Positions 43,305-52,513 of a stretch of DNA of 64,000 nucleotides are shown piece by piece (position 1 is the first letter of the stretch; every line of letters starts with the position of its first letter). The position numbers and the translations under genes are program-made. This DNA is from an uncultured Clostridiaceae bacterium (GTDB taxonomy: Bacteria > Bacillota > Clostridia > TANB77 > CAG-508): the NCBI GenBank assembly GCA_946998225.1, contig CAMPYH010000002.1, positions 62,001 to 126,000 of the forward strand. Direction: 5' to 3'. The notes beneath the pieces were generated by a model. That model did not search any database, was not told where the DNA came from, and was given only the letters and a program-made list of their open reading frames with translations.

Positions 43305-44942
43305 TTATTTATCCATTTGACCTAATATATCTTCGATCATTTCATTATTTGTACTATAGTTTTTCATAAGAGTTATGAAATTTTTACTTGCTTCAAAATC
43401 GCTTTTGTTTGCAAAACTAGCACGTATATATTCCATAAATGTAAGTTCATCTTTTGAAAGAATAAGTTCTTCTTTTCTTGTACTAGATCTTTTTAAGTTT
43501 ATAGCCGGATATATTCTAGATTCTGCAAGCGATCTTTCAAGAACTATTTCCATATTACCAGTTCCTTTAAATTCTTCAAAGATAAAATCATCCATCTTAC
43601 TTCCTGTTTCAACTAATGCTGTTGCAATTATTGTAAGAGATCCTGCCTCTTCTGTTTGTCTTGCAGCACCAAAGAATTGTTTTGGCTTATGAAGTGCTGC
43701 TGGATCAAATCCTCCAGATAATATCTTTCCTGATGATGGTTCAACGATATTATATGCTCTTGCAAGCCTTGTTATACTATCTAGTAATATAACAACATCT
43801 TTTCCATCTACAACTGCCTTTTTTGCCTCTTCTAGTGTTTTTTCCGCCATTTCAATATGATCATTTGGTGTCATATCAAATGTTGATGCATATACTCTAC
43901 CTGTTATTGTGTTTCTAATGTCTGTAACTTCTTCTGGTCTTTCATCAATTAATAAAAAGATTAATTCAATATTATTATTTTCATCATTTTTCTTAATACT
44001 TCTTGCAATATGTTTTAAAAGAGTTGTTTTCCCAGCTTTCGGTGGTGATACAATAAGTGCTCTTTGTCCTAATCCTATAGGTGATACTAAATCTATCATT
44101 CTTGAACTAATTTCTCTTGGATTATTTTCAAGAACAAGTCTTTTATATGGATATACTGGTGTTAAATTTGTAAATTCCATTTGTCTGTTTGTTGGAACAT
44201 ATTCAGCACCTGCTATTTCTCCTTTTTGTTTTAATGAAATTATATATATAGCTGCCGGAAATTTATTATCTGTATTTTCTCTTGCGATAATTGTTATTTC
44301 ATCACCAGATTTTAATCCAAATTGATCTATAAAGTGTGATCCAATATATATATCACTATCTGTAGATAAAAGCTTCTGATTGTTTCTTAAAAATCCATAT
44401 CCTTGTTTTAGTATTTGAACATAACCTTCAACAATCTTATCTGTTTCGGTATTTAATCTTATCTTTTTACCATCTTCCAAAACTACTTCTTGCATATCTT
44501 TTTGTTTACTTATCTTCTCTTCTTCTAACTCTTCTTTTTTAGCTTCAATTTCTTGTAGTTTTTTATTTGTTATATCTTCAAAATCTGATTCTCTTTTAAA
44601 ATTAATATTTACATTTTCAACATTATTTGTCTTGTCTTGGTTTTCAATTGCCTTATTTAATATTGCTTCAAAATTAAATTTACCTTCATCTGTTACTTTT
44701 TCTTTATTATTTGTTACTTCATCTATTTTATTGTATTCATCTTTATCTAATGAATAAACTTCATCTTCTCCATCAGATACTTTTAAATACATCTTATCCA
44801 AAAGAACTAGATCTTCAGGACGAGTTATATATTCACCTATTTTTTTAACTAATTCATCTTTTTTAAGATTATAATATCCAGTAATATTTAATCGTTTAGC
44901 ATATTCTCTAAGTTCATTAACTGTTTTCTCACTTAAATTCAT
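43305..44942 (-). CDS. rho: Transcription termination factor Rho
   Basis: Hexameric RNA helicase that ends untranslated transcripts. The N-terminal Rho_N helix bundle is at about 1-37 (NELREYAKRLNI). A Glu/Lys/Asn-rich linker of about 120 residues, longer than in most homologues, precedes the cold-shock-like RNA-binding domain (about 165-240, GYGFLRNN). The ATPase core has Walker A SPPKAGKTTLL, Walker B VILLDSITRLARAYN (short: ILLDSITRLARA) and the Q-loop/R-loop blocks, all intact. The total of 545 residues reflects the linker. An AAAGGGA site precedes the start, and a promoter is at 45033-45061. Confidence 0.97.
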   Translation of the reverse strand: MNLSEKTVNELREYAKRLNITGYYNLKKDELVKKIGEYITRPEDLVLLDKMYLKVSDGEDEVYSLDKDEYNKIDEVTNNKEKVTDEGKFNFEAILNKAIENQDKTNNVENVNINFKRESDFEDITNKKLQEIEAKKEELEEEKISKQKDMQEVVLEDGKKIRLNTETDKIVEGYVQILKQGYGFLRNNQKLLSTDSDIYIGSHFIDQFGLKSGDEITIIARENTDNKFPAAIYIISLKQKGEIAGAEYVPTNRQMEFTNLTPVYPYKRLVLENNPREISSRMIDLVSPIGLGQRALIVSPPKAGKTTLLKHIARSIKKNDENNNIELIFLLIDERPEEVTDIRNTITGRVYASTFDMTPNDHIEMAEKTLEEAKKAVVDGKDVVILLDSITRLARAYNIVEPSSGKILSGGFDPAALHKPKQFFGAARQTEEAGSLTIIATALVETGSKMDDFIFEEFKGTGNMEIVLERSLAESRIYPAINLKRSSTRKEELILSKDELTFMEYIRASFANKSDFEASKNFITLMKNYSTNNEMIEDILGQMDK

Positions 44943-45032
44943 ATATTCCCTTTCTTAAATTTTATAATTTATAATTTTGTTATTTTTTCTTCTTCTTTTT
45001 TATTTTTTTCTTTTAATTTTTTTCATTTGTGT

Positions 45033-45061
45033 AGTATATATTAATATTTAATTAATATGAA
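45033..45061 (-). promoter_or_regulatory. Promoter candidate for rho
   Basis: TTCATA and TATACT are separated by 17 bases on the minus strand. A polypurine leader of about 80 bases with long A runs follows before the rho start. Confidence 0.5.
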
Positions 45062-45139
45062 TTTAATTATTTTTGATTTAATTAATTTTAAAGTGAATTG
45101 AATTAAATTAGATTTAAATAAGATTAGCTTAATATTAAC

Positions 45140-45421
45140 TTAATTAATATTAATATATACTCTTTCATTTGGTAAATACATATTACATTTTTCTCTAGCC
45201 ATATTTTCTATAAATTCATCAGTATCTACCATGGCTTTTTTCTTTAATAATTCTTCTTTTGTTGATGTAAGTTTTGCTTTTTTATTCACTAGATGATTGT
45301 ATTCAGAATTATAATATTTTATTTTTTCTTCTTGCGCAAAAAAGCTACTAATTAATACCATACATAGTAGTAAGCCAATTATTATTATAATCATGTTATT
45401 AACTTGTTTTTTATTATCCAT
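45140..45421 (-). CDS. DivIC/FtsL-like septum-formation protein
   Basis: Small bitopic division protein of the FtsB/DivIC type, which links early and late divisome proteins on the outer membrane side. The 93 residues show a short cytoplasmic end, a membrane helix (about 9-28), a coiled coil (about 30-62, Lys/Glu-rich) and the family C-terminus FIENMAREKCNMYLPNE (short: ENMAREKCNMY), similar to the EExAREKLgMvkPgE consensus. It has a GAGG site. It follows the ribosomal operon terminator and precedes rho. Assignment as DivIC rather than FtsL rests on the C-terminal motif. Confidence 0.78.
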   Translation of the reverse strand: MDNKKQVNNMIIIIIGLLLCMVLISSFFAQEEKIKYYNSEYNHLVNKKAKLTSTKEELLKKKAMVDTDEFIENMAREKCNMYLPNERVYININ

Positions 45422-45468
45422 ATATTTGCCTCATGCAAATTGTATGCTTTATTAACATAATTTTCAAG

Positions 45469-45495
45469 ATAAAAAGCAGATTATTTAAAATCTGC
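45469..45495 (-). terminator. Terminator of the ribosomal superoperon
   Basis: GCAGATT, six-base loop, AATCTGC followed by TTTTTATC lies 12 bases after the rplQ stop. Confidence 0.85.
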
Positions 45496-45506
45496 CTTCA
45501 TCTTAT

Positions 45507-46010
45507 TTATTTTATAATCTCAACTATAGCCATTGGAGCATTATCTCCTTGTCTTGGATTAAGTTTTACAATTCTTGTATATCCTCCTAATCCTTCTTTT
45601 TTATCTTTAGCTATTTCATTGAATAATTTTTCTAAAACATCTTCTTTTTGTATTTTATTGATGTTTTTTATTATTGTTCTTCTAGCATTAAGTCTTGATG
45701 GATGATCTTTTTGTTTTTTTACAGTTGTTTCTTCTTTTACAACTTTTTTAAACTCTTTACCATTTTTACTTTTAACAGTTTCAGTAACTTTATTTCCATC
45801 AGAATCTAATTTTGCTTTTACAACTTTAACTTCAACTTCATCAAAATTATTTCTTTCTTTAACGGCAAGACTTATTGTTTTGTCTGCTAAAGCTTTAAGT
45901 TCTTTAGCTTTTGGTTCTGTTGTTTCAACTCTTCCGTTTAAGATTAAATTAGTTAATAAATTTCTAAGAAGTGCATTTCTATGATCTGTTGGTCTACCTA
46001 ATTTTCTCAT
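45507..46010 (-). CDS. rplQ: 50S ribosomal protein L17, with insertion
   Basis: Last gene of the ribosomal superoperon. The N-terminus MRKLGRPTDHRNALLRNL (short: GRPTDHRNALLRN) and the C-terminal GGYTRIVKL and GDNAPMA blocks are standard. At 167 residues it is about 45 longer than usual Gram-positive L17 because of a charged insert at roughly 65-115 (KSKNGKEFKKVVKEE). The insert keeps the reading frame and the C-terminal domain, so it is probably a surface loop. Confidence 0.95.
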   Translation of the reverse strand: MRKLGRPTDHRNALLRNLLTNLILNGRVETTEPKAKELKALADKTISLAVKERNNFDEVEVKVVKAKLDSDGNKVTETVKSKNGKEFKKVVKEETTVKKQKDHPSRLNARRTIIKNINKIQKEDVLEKLFNEIAKDKKEGLGGYTRIVKLNPRQGDNAPMAIVEIIK

Positions 46011-46027
46011 TTCTGTCCCTTTCCTTT

Positions 46028-46984
46028 TTACTCTTCATTTTCTTTTTCTGATTTAAATTCTAATCCTAATTCAGCAATTTTATCTTCAATTTCTTCTAAA
46101 GATTTTGCACCTAAGTTTTTAAATTCTTTAACTTCAGATCTTTTGTATGAAACAAGATCTCCTATAGTTTTTATTGCTTGAATTCCTAAACAGTTAAGTG
46201 GTCTTTTTGTTAAATTAAGATCTGTAATTGGACTAGAAAGTATTTTATTTGATTCATTCTCTTTTGATTCTTCCATTATTTTCATTCCTTCATTAAATGC
46301 GGAAAGATTGTTGAAAAATTCAAAATGTGAAATTAATACTCTTGAAGCTACACTTAATGCATCACTTGCTGTTAAGCTTCCATCTGTCCATATTTCAATT
46401 TCAAGTTTGTCGTAATCAAATTTATTACCAACTCTTGTTGGTGAAACATTATAATTTACTTTTTTAATTGGAGTAAATATTGAATCTATTGGTAAAAAGT
46501 TAATGTCTACATCTTCTTTTTCGTTATCTTCTACTGTGTTATATCCTCTACCATTTTCTACTAGAAGAGTCATATTTAGATCCGCTCCACTTGATGCTGT
46601 TGCAATATATTTATCTTTATTTATTACTTCTACATCTGCATTATCTTTAATATCTGCTGCAGTGATTTCTCCAGCACCTTTAAATTTTAGTGTTAAAGTA
46701 ACCGGTTCTTGAACATGTTTTTTAAATCTAATTTCTTTTAAATTTAAGATTATATCTACAACATCTTCTACTATATTTGGTATTGTTGTAAATTCGTGTG
46801 GTATTCCTTCAATTTTAATTCCTGTTATTGCTGCACCTGGAAGTGATGAAAGCATTGTTCTTCTTAATGCATTTCCAAGTGTTGTACCATAACCTCTTTC
46901 TAAAGGTTCACAAACGAATTTTCCATAATGGTTTTCCTTGTTTTCTTCAACAAGTTTTATATTTGGATTTACAAATTCTAACAT
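46028..46984 (-). CDS. rpoA: RNA polymerase subunit alpha
   Basis: Scaffold for RNA polymerase assembly and target of activators. The N-terminal dimerisation domain (about 1-230) has ERGYGTTLGNALRR, and the C-terminal domain that contacts UP elements and regulators is present (about 250-312, CLGIQAIKTIGDL and NLGAKSLEEI). The length of 318 is normal. It lies between rpsD and rplQ as in other Gram-positives. Confidence 0.98.
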   Translation of the reverse strand: MLEFVNPNIKLVEENKENHYGKFVCEPLERGYGTTLGNALRRTMLSSLPGAAITGIKIEGIPHEFTTIPNIVEDVVDIILNLKEIRFKKHVQEPVTLTLKFKGAGEITAADIKDNADVEVINKDKYIATASSGADLNMTLLVENGRGYNTVEDNEKEDVDINFLPIDSIFTPIKKVNYNVSPTRVGNKFDYDKLEIEIWTDGSLTASDALSVASRVLISHFEFFNNLSAFNEGMKIMEESKENESNKILSSPITDLNLTKRPLNCLGIQAIKTIGDLVSYKRSEVKEFKNLGAKSLEEIEDKIAELGLEFKSEKENEE

Positions 46985-47048
46985 TAACTTCTCCTTGTTT
47001 TTTAGTTTTTATTTGTATGTTACAAATAGTATATATAAATACAAAATA

Positions 47049-47639
47049 CTATTTTGAATAAAGCTCTACAATTAAGTGTTCTTGTACTGGAAGATCTATT
47101 TCATCTCTTTCAGGTAATCTATTTAATACTAAGCTTAAATTCTTTTTATCTATAGTTATCCATTCAGGAACAACTACACTGTTATCTCCAGAAATATTTT
47201 CTTGTAATACTGGATTTTTCTTTTTGCTTTCTCTTACTTTAATTTCATCACCTGGTTTTACTAAATATGAAGCTATATTTGTTTTAACTCCATTTACTTC
47301 AAACATTCCATGAGATATTAATTGTCTTGCTTGTGCTCTAGATTTAGCAAATCCTGCTCTAAAAAGTACATTATCAAATCTGCTTTCAAGTGTTTGTAAT
47401 AAAACCTCACCAGTTATACCTTTAGCTCTAGAAGCTTTTTCAAAATATCCTCTAAATTGTTTTTCATTTACATCATATATGAACTTAACTCTTTGTTTTT
47501 CTCTTAATTGAATACCATATTCGCTTAATTTTCTAAAACTTCTTTTTGGTTTTCTTGTAGAAGTTTTATTAAGTCCGATATATGCAGGGCTAATTCCTAA
47601 TGATCTACATCTTTTTAATCTTGGTGTTTTAAATTTCAT
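47049..47639 (-). CDS. rpsD: 30S ribosomal protein S4
   Basis: Primary 16S rRNA-binding protein of the small subunit. The 196 residues include the S4 RNA-binding domain (RFDNVLFRAGFAKSRAQARQL region, short RAGFAKSRAQARQL) and the usual C-terminal HLIVELYSK. Its presence inside the alpha operon differs from Bacillus, where rpsD is elsewhere, but matches many Clostridia. A 166-base T-rich (polypurine on mRNA) gap separates it from rpsK. Confidence 0.97.
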   Translation of the reverse strand: MKFKTPRLKRCRSLGISPAYIGLNKTSTRKPKRSFRKLSEYGIQLREKQRVKFIYDVNEKQFRGYFEKASRAKGITGEVLLQTLESRFDNVLFRAGFAKSRAQARQLISHGMFEVNGVKTNIASYLVKPGDEIKVRESKKKNPVLQENISGDNSVVVPEWITIDKKNLSLVLNRLPERDEIDLPVQEHLIVELYSK

Positions 47640-47805
47640 CTTCTTCTATATCCTTTCTAATATATTTACAATGTTATATTTTATTTTCTTCTTTTTCTTT
47701 TTGTTCTTTGTTTTTTTATTTTATTAAATTATTTTTCTATTCTTTTTAATTTTAAAATTCACCATATAGATTTATTTAGGTTAATATAATTAAATATTTA
47801 TTAAC
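47640..47805. other. Intergenic gap rpsK-rpsD
   Basis: The longest gap inside the ribosomal superoperon. It is T-rich on the plus strand, so the mRNA would be an A/G-rich leader. No clear hairpin with S4-leader shape or promoter was identified. Confidence 0.4.
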
Positions 47806-48210
47806 TTAAACTCTTCTTCTTTTAGGTGGTCTTGTTCCATTGTGTGGAAGTGGTGTTACGTCTTTTATAGATATAACTTCAAGTCCCTCTGAAACAAGTG
47901 ATCTAATTGCTGTTTCTCTACCAGAACCAGGTCCTTTAACAAAAACAGCTACTTTTTTAAGACCTCTTTCTATTGCTTTTTTAGCTGCATTTTCAGCAAC
48001 TTCTCCAGCTGCAAAAGGAGTCTTTTTTCTTGAACCTTTAAAACCTAAATCTCCTGCGCTTGACCAAGATATTGCATTTCCATTCATGTCTGTTATTGTA
48101 ACAATTGTATTGTTAAAGCTTGCATGAATATGTGCCATACCTGTATCACTTGCAAGTTTAGCTTTTCTTACTTTTGATTTAGCTTTTACTTTTGATTTAG
48201 CTTTTGCCAT
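47806..48210 (-). CDS. rpsK: 30S ribosomal protein S11
   Basis: Platform protein of the small subunit that contacts mRNA near the E site. The 134 residues carry AHIHASFNNTIVTITD, GSRKKTPFAA and the C-terminal PLPHNGTRPPKRRRV (short: NGTRPPKRRRV). The first 20 residues are a Lys-rich repeat (AKSKVKAKSKV). It follows rpsM by 12 bases. Confidence 0.97.
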   Translation of the reverse strand: MAKAKSKVKAKSKVRKAKLASDTGMAHIHASFNNTIVTITDMNGNAISWSSAGDLGFKGSRKKTPFAAGEVAENAAKKAIERGLKKVAVFVKGPGSGRETAIRSLVSEGLEVISIKDVTPLPHNGTRPPKRRRV

Positions 48211-48222
48211 TTTCTATCTCCT

Positions 48223-48591
48223 TTATTTACTTTTTTTCATACTAATTGCTTTTCTAGGTCCTTTTCTAGTTCTAGCATTAGTTTTTGTATTTTGACCTCT
48301 TACTGGAAGTCCTTTTCTATGTCTTAAACCTCTATAGCATCCTATTTCTTTTAATCTTTTTATATCGTATGCTACATCTCTTCTTAAATCACCTTCAACA
48401 TGATAATCTGCCATAGCATTTCTAATTGCTTGTACTTCATCATCTGTAAGATCTGAAACTCTTGTATCAGGATTTACTTTAGCTTCTGCTAATATTTTCT
48501 TTGATGATGTATTTCCTATGCCATAAATATATGTTAAGGCAATTTCGATTCTTTTATTTCTAGGTAAATCTACGCCCGCGATACGTGCCAT
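48223..48591 (-). CDS. rpsM: 30S ribosomal protein S13
   Basis: Head protein of the small subunit that contacts S19, 16S rRNA and P-site tRNA. The 122-residue length is normal, with ARIAGVDLPRNKR at the start and GLRHRKGLPVRGQ and TNARTRKGP near the end. It follows rpmJ by 79 bases. Confidence 0.97.
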   Translation of the reverse strand: MARIAGVDLPRNKRIEIALTYIYGIGNTSSKKILAEAKVNPDTRVSDLTDDEVQAIRNAMADYHVEGDLRRDVAYDIKRLKEIGCYRGLRHRKGLPVRGQNTKTNARTRKGPRKAISMKKSK

Positions 48592-48670
48592 ATTTCTTCC
48601 TTTCTTTAAATTAATAAATATTTAATTTTATTTGCCACAATTTATTTTGTATTTTATTTTGTATTTTTAA

Positions 48671-48784
48671 TTACCCTTGTCTTTGTTTATGTTTTGGATT
48701 TTTACAAATAACACGAGTTACACCATTTCTTTTAATTATTTTACATTTTTCACACATTTTCTTTACTGATGATCTAACTTTCAT
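48671..48784 (-). CDS. rpmJ: 50S ribosomal protein L36
   Basis: A 37-residue protein read directly from the minus strand: MKVRSSVKKMCEKC at the start and HKQRQG at the end. It is the zinc-binding L36 type, with ligands CxxC (CEKC), one further Cys (VIC) and His (PKHKQ). It lies between infA and rpsM, the usual Gram-positive place. A GGAG site precedes the start. Confidence 0.97.
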   Translation of the reverse strand: MKVRSSVKKMCEKCKIIKRNGVTRVICKNPKHKQRQG

Positions 48785-48819
48785 AGTATTTTCTCCTTTT
48801 TATCTTTGTTAATTAAAAG

Positions 48820-49038
48820 TTATTTTCCTCTCCATATAATTCTAGCTTTAGCCAAATCATATGGGCTCATTTCCATTTTAACTTTGTCTCCAGGAAGTAT
48901 TTTAATATAGTTCATTCTAAGTTTACCAGAAATATATGCGTCAACAACATGACCATTTTCTAGTTCAACTTTAAACTGAGCATTAGGTAAGTTTTCAAGT
49001 ACCGTACCTTCTACTTCTATTACACCTTCTTTTGCCAA
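48820..49038 (-). CDS. infA: Translation initiation factor IF-1
   Basis: The 72-residue OB-fold factor that occupies the ribosomal A site during initiation. The sequence AKEGVIEVEGTVLENLP (short: EVEGTVLENLPNAQF) and the closing KARIIWRGK match the family. It lies between map and rpmJ. A GGAGGAAAT site precedes the start. Confidence 0.98.
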   Translation of the reverse strand: MAKEGVIEVEGTVLENLPNAQFKVELENGHVVDAYISGKLRMNYIKILPGDKVKMEMSPYDLAKARIIWRGK

Positions 49039-49109
49039 AATTTCCTCCTAATTAACATTTATTTTTAACATTTCTTTAAATTTAGCTATTTTAGTATAAC
49101 AATAAAGCT

Positions 49110-49880
49110 TTACAAAGTCAATATTTCAGGCTCATCATCTGTTACTAAAATAGTGTTTTCATAGTGTGCAGCTGGCATATTATCATATGTTACAACTGTC
49201 CAACCATCTGGATCATTATCTAATATTCTTTTTGATCCACTAACAACCATTGGTTCAATTGCAAGTGTCATACCTTTTTTAATTCTTGGTCCAGTCCCTT
49301 TTTGACCTTGATTTGGTATCATTGGATCTTCATGCATAGATTTTCCTATTCCATGTCCTTGATATTCTTCAATAAGATCAAATCCATGTGATTTAACATA
49401 TGTCTCTATTGCATTAGATATATCACCAATTCTAAAACCTGGTCTTGCATATTTTATACCTTCAAAAAATGCTTCCTCAGTAACTCTTACTAATTTTTCA
49501 TCTCTTTTAGATTTTGGACTTCCAACAATATATGTTCTTGCTGCATCAGCATGGTAACCATCTAGTTTAACAACTAAATCCACGCTTACTATATCTCCTT
49601 CTTTAAGTACCCTTTTGCCTGGTACTCCATGAACAACCTCTTCATTAACAGATATACATGCATTTCCTGGAAAAGCTGGTTTACCTGGGAAAAAGTTTGG
49701 ATATCCTTTTTCTGCAGATATTGCACCTTTGTCTAGTATTATTTTTTCAATAATTCTATCTAGTTCTAAAGTTGTCATTCCTGGTCTAATTTTTTTATAT
49801 AGTTCTGTGTGAACTTCTTTCATTACTTCTGCGGCTTTGCGCATTTTTTGTATTTCTTCTTCGTTTTTAATATATATCAT
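49110..49880 (-). CDS. map: Methionine aminopeptidase, type I
   Basis: Removes the initiator Met from new proteins. The 256-residue enzyme has the metal ligands of the pita-bread fold: Asp in VSVDLVVK, Asp in HADAART, His in GHGIGKSMHEDP, Glu in AIEPM and Glu in HYENTILV. It follows adk by 14 bases. The 71-base gap to infA is T-rich without a clear signal. Confidence 0.97.
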   Translation of the reverse strand: MIYIKNEEEIQKMRKAAEVMKEVHTELYKKIRPGMTTLELDRIIEKIILDKGAISAEKGYPNFFPGKPAFPGNACISVNEEVVHGVPGKRVLKEGDIVSVDLVVKLDGYHADAARTYIVGSPKSKRDEKLVRVTEEAFFEGIKYARPGFRIGDISNAIETYVKSHGFDLIEEYQGHGIGKSMHEDPMIPNQGQKGTGPRIKKGMTLAIEPMVVSGSKRILDNDPDGWTVVTYDNMPAAHYENTILVTDDEPEILTL

Positions 49881-49894
49881 TTATATATTTCTTT

Positions 49895-50563
49895 CTAATT
49901 CTTATTTTTATTCTCTATATACCAAATTATTGCTTTTAAAGCATCTTTTGCTTTTTTATTAGCAACTTCACATATTAGAACTTTAAAAAGTTCTCCTTTT
50001 TTGTGGTAATACTCAACTATATCATGTGTTTTAGTTTCATATTCCAAAAGTCTATCTTCAACTTTTTCTTTTGTATCATCTGATCTCTTAATAAGTTTTG
50101 TATCACAAATATCACAATGTCCTTCAACAATAGGCTTATTATATTTTAAATTGTATATAGCGTGACATTTAGGACATACTACTCTGTTTACAATTCTATC
50201 TATAATTTCCTCTTTAGGTGTTTCAATATTTACAATTGCATCAATAGTTTTTCCATTTTCTTTAAGATAGCTTTCTAAAAACTTAACTTGACTCATTGTT
50301 CTTGGATATCCATCTAAAATATATCCATTTTTAGCATCTTTTTCTTCTATTCTTTTTACTAAAAATTTATTTATTATTTCTTCTGGTACAAGTTCACCTT
50401 TGTCTAGATATGTTTTTATCATTTGGGCTTCTTTTCCATCTTCTTTTGCAATTTCTCTTAGTATATCACCTGTTGAAATATGTGGTATTTCATAATATTC
50501 AGAAAGTGAAGAACTCATTGTTCCTTTTCCGACTCCTGGTGCTCCTAGCATAACTATTATCAT
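49895..50563 (-). CDS. adk: Adenylate kinase, zinc-type
   Basis: Converts AMP and ATP to two ADP. The P-loop is GAPGVGKGT (about 7-15; the usual form is GxPGAGKGT), and the AMP site includes HISTGDILR and GYPRTMSQV. The LID domain carries the four Cys of the zinc-binding Gram-positive type (VCPKCH and CDIC, about 130-153). The length of 222 is normal. It lies in the standard secY-adk-map order, with a gap of 163 bases from secY that may hold a promoter, although none is convincing. Confidence 0.97.
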   Translation of the reverse strand: MIIVMLGAPGVGKGTMSSSLSEYYEIPHISTGDILREIAKEDGKEAQMIKTYLDKGELVPEEIINKFLVKRIEEKDAKNGYILDGYPRTMSQVKFLESYLKENGKTIDAIVNIETPKEEIIDRIVNRVVCPKCHAIYNLKYNKPIVEGHCDICDTKLIKRSDDTKEKVEDRLLEYETKTHDIVEYYHKKGELFKVLICEVANKKAKDALKAIIWYIENKNKN

Positions 50564-50726
50564 AACAAACTCCTTATTTTTATAATTTTATTTTAATTAT
50601 TATTTCACATATATAGGTATAAAATCTATTTATATATTCAATATAGTGCGTTAAATATATTTTATACATAAATAGATATTTTTTATACAGATATACATAA
50701 TAATTTACGCTTTAAAAATAATAAGT

Positions 50727-52049
50727 TTAATCTAAGAAACCTTTGTGGTGTCTCATAACCATTAAAGATTCCATTTGAGTTATCATTTCTAGTGCTACAC
50801 CTACAATAATAAGTATTGAAGTACCACCAAATGCTATTCCAAATTCTGCTCCTCTTGTGAACATTGGTATTATTGCAACCATACTTAAGAATAATCCACC
50901 AAATGTTGTAAGTTTTACAAGTATTTGAGTTAAAAATTCTGTTGTTGGTTTTCCAGCTCTTATTCCAGGTATAAATCCACCATTTTGTTTTAAATTAGTA
51001 GATACCTCTGCTGGATCAAATGTTGCAAATGTATAGAAGAATGTAAATAGTACTATAAGCACTAAATATGAAAGTGCGTGAAGTATTAATATCCCCCAAG
51101 ATACATTTGGTATACTTGTTGCAACTGAAAATTGGTATAATTTATCTAAAAATCCACCATTTCCTATATTACTTGCACCAAATATTTGTATTAACATTGC
51201 TGGGAAAGATATAAATGCTGAAGCAAAAATTATTGGCATTACACCAGCCATTATTGGCTTTAATGGTATAAATGTATTTTGTCCTCCATACATTTTTCTT
51301 CCTACAACTTTTTTAGCATATTGTACTGGAACTCTTCTTTCTGCTTGGTGTACATATGTAACAATTGTTATTAATGCAAGTGATGCAAATACAACACCTA
51401 TAATCATTAAAAGTACATCAACATGAAGTGTTCCTCCAAATATTAGTTTTGCTATCATTGCTTGAAAGTTTAATGGAATTGAAGCAACAGTACCTGCAAA
51501 AATTAATGTTGACATACCATTACCTATTCCTTTTTTAGTTATATCATCTGCTACCCAGCTTAAGAATGATACACCTGCTAAAAATGACATAATAACAACA
51601 AATGCTGTAAGTCTTCCTTTTTGAAGAAATACGCCTTGATTGTTAGATGCAATATATAATCCTGTAGCTTGCACTAAAGCAATTACAAGAGCTATACTTT
51701 TTTGTATTTTTTGTATTTTTCTTCTTCCTAAATCTCCACCTTCTTTTATCATCGCTTCCATACTAGGAAATATCATTCCTAATAATTGAACAATGATTGA
51801 TGCTGAGATATAAGGGCTAATTGACATTGCAAAAATTGAAAGTCTTGAAAAAGCACCACCAGTTATTAAGTTAACTAAACCTAATAATCCTTGATTTGAT
51901 GATTTCATTAACATATCTAATTTTGCAAAATCTACAAACGGTACACTTATATGTGAACCTAATCTAAATATAACAATTAATAAAATTGTATATAAGATTC
52001 TTTTTCTAATTTCTGGAATATTCCAAGCTTGTTTTATACTTTTTAACAA
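50727..52049 (-). CDS. secY: Protein translocase subunit SecY
   Basis: Central channel of the Sec translocon in the cytoplasmic membrane. The 440 residues form ten membrane helices with the expected loops (GNGMSTLIF, PVQYAKK, NGGFIPGIRAGKPT; each short). The start is a TTG codon directly after the rplO stop, with GAGGT 8 bases upstream, and gives the standard LLKSIKQAW opening. No ATG fits the alignment better. Confidence 0.96.
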   Translation of the reverse strand: MLKSIKQAWNIPEIRKRILYTILLIVIFRLGSHISVPFVDFAKLDMLMKSSNQGLLGLVNLITGGAFSRLSIFAMSISPYISASIIVQLLGMIFPSMEAMIKEGGDLGRRKIQKIQKSIALVIALVQATGLYIASNNQGVFLQKGRLTAFVVIMSFLAGVSFLSWVADDITKKGIGNGMSTLIFAGTVASIPLNFQAMIAKLIFGGTLHVDVLLMIIGVVFASLALITIVTYVHQAERRVPVQYAKKVVGRKMYGGQNTFIPLKPIMAGVMPIIFASAFISFPAMLIQIFGASNIGNGGFLDKLYQFSVATSIPNVSWGILILHALSYLVLIVLFTFFYTFATFDPAEVSTNLKQNGGFIPGIRAGKPTTEFLTQILVKLTTFGGLFLSMVAIIPMFTRGAEFGIAFGGTSILIIVGVALEMITQMESLMVMRHHKGFLD

Positions 52050-52484
52050 CTATAATACCTCGATCTTTCCACCATTTTTTTCAATAGCTTCTTTAGCTTT
52101 ATTGGTAAATCTTACTGCTTTAACATTTAATTTCTTCTCTAATGTTCCTGTTGCAAGTACAACTATTCCTTCATTAATTTTAGAAATTATTCCTTCTTCT
52201 AAAAGGCTTTCTGCTGTAACATTTTCATTTTCAGATCTATTTAGCATAGTTAGAGTTACTTCAGTATATGTTTTTCTGTTAGGATTTTTAAATCCTCTTT
52301 TTGGTAGTCTTCTATATATTGGTGTTTGTCCACCTTCAAATCCTACTCTTGTACCTCCACCTGATCTAGCTTTTTGTCCTTTATGACCTTTTCCAGATGT
52401 TTTGCCAAGACCTGAGCCTGTTCCTCTTCCAACTCTTTTTCTAGATTGTTTTTTAACTGTTGGTTTAAGATTTTCTAGCTCCAT
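52050..52484 (-). CDS. rplO: 50S ribosomal protein L15
   Basis: Late-assembly large-subunit protein. The 144 residues include KRVGRGTGSGLGKTSG and KGQKARSGGGTRVGFEGGQ (short: GHKGQKARSGG). It directly follows rpsE with only 29 bases between; rpmD (L30), which normally lies here, is missing. Confidence 0.97.
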   Translation of the reverse strand: MELENLKPTVKKQSRKRVGRGTGSGLGKTSGKGHKGQKARSGGGTRVGFEGGQTPIYRRLPKRGFKNPNRKTYTEVTLTMLNRSENENVTAESLLEEGIISKINEGIVVLATGTLEKKLNVKAVRFTNKAKEAIEKNGGKIEVL

Positions 52485-52513
52485 ATGGCTCCTCCTTCTT
52501 TTAATATTTATAT

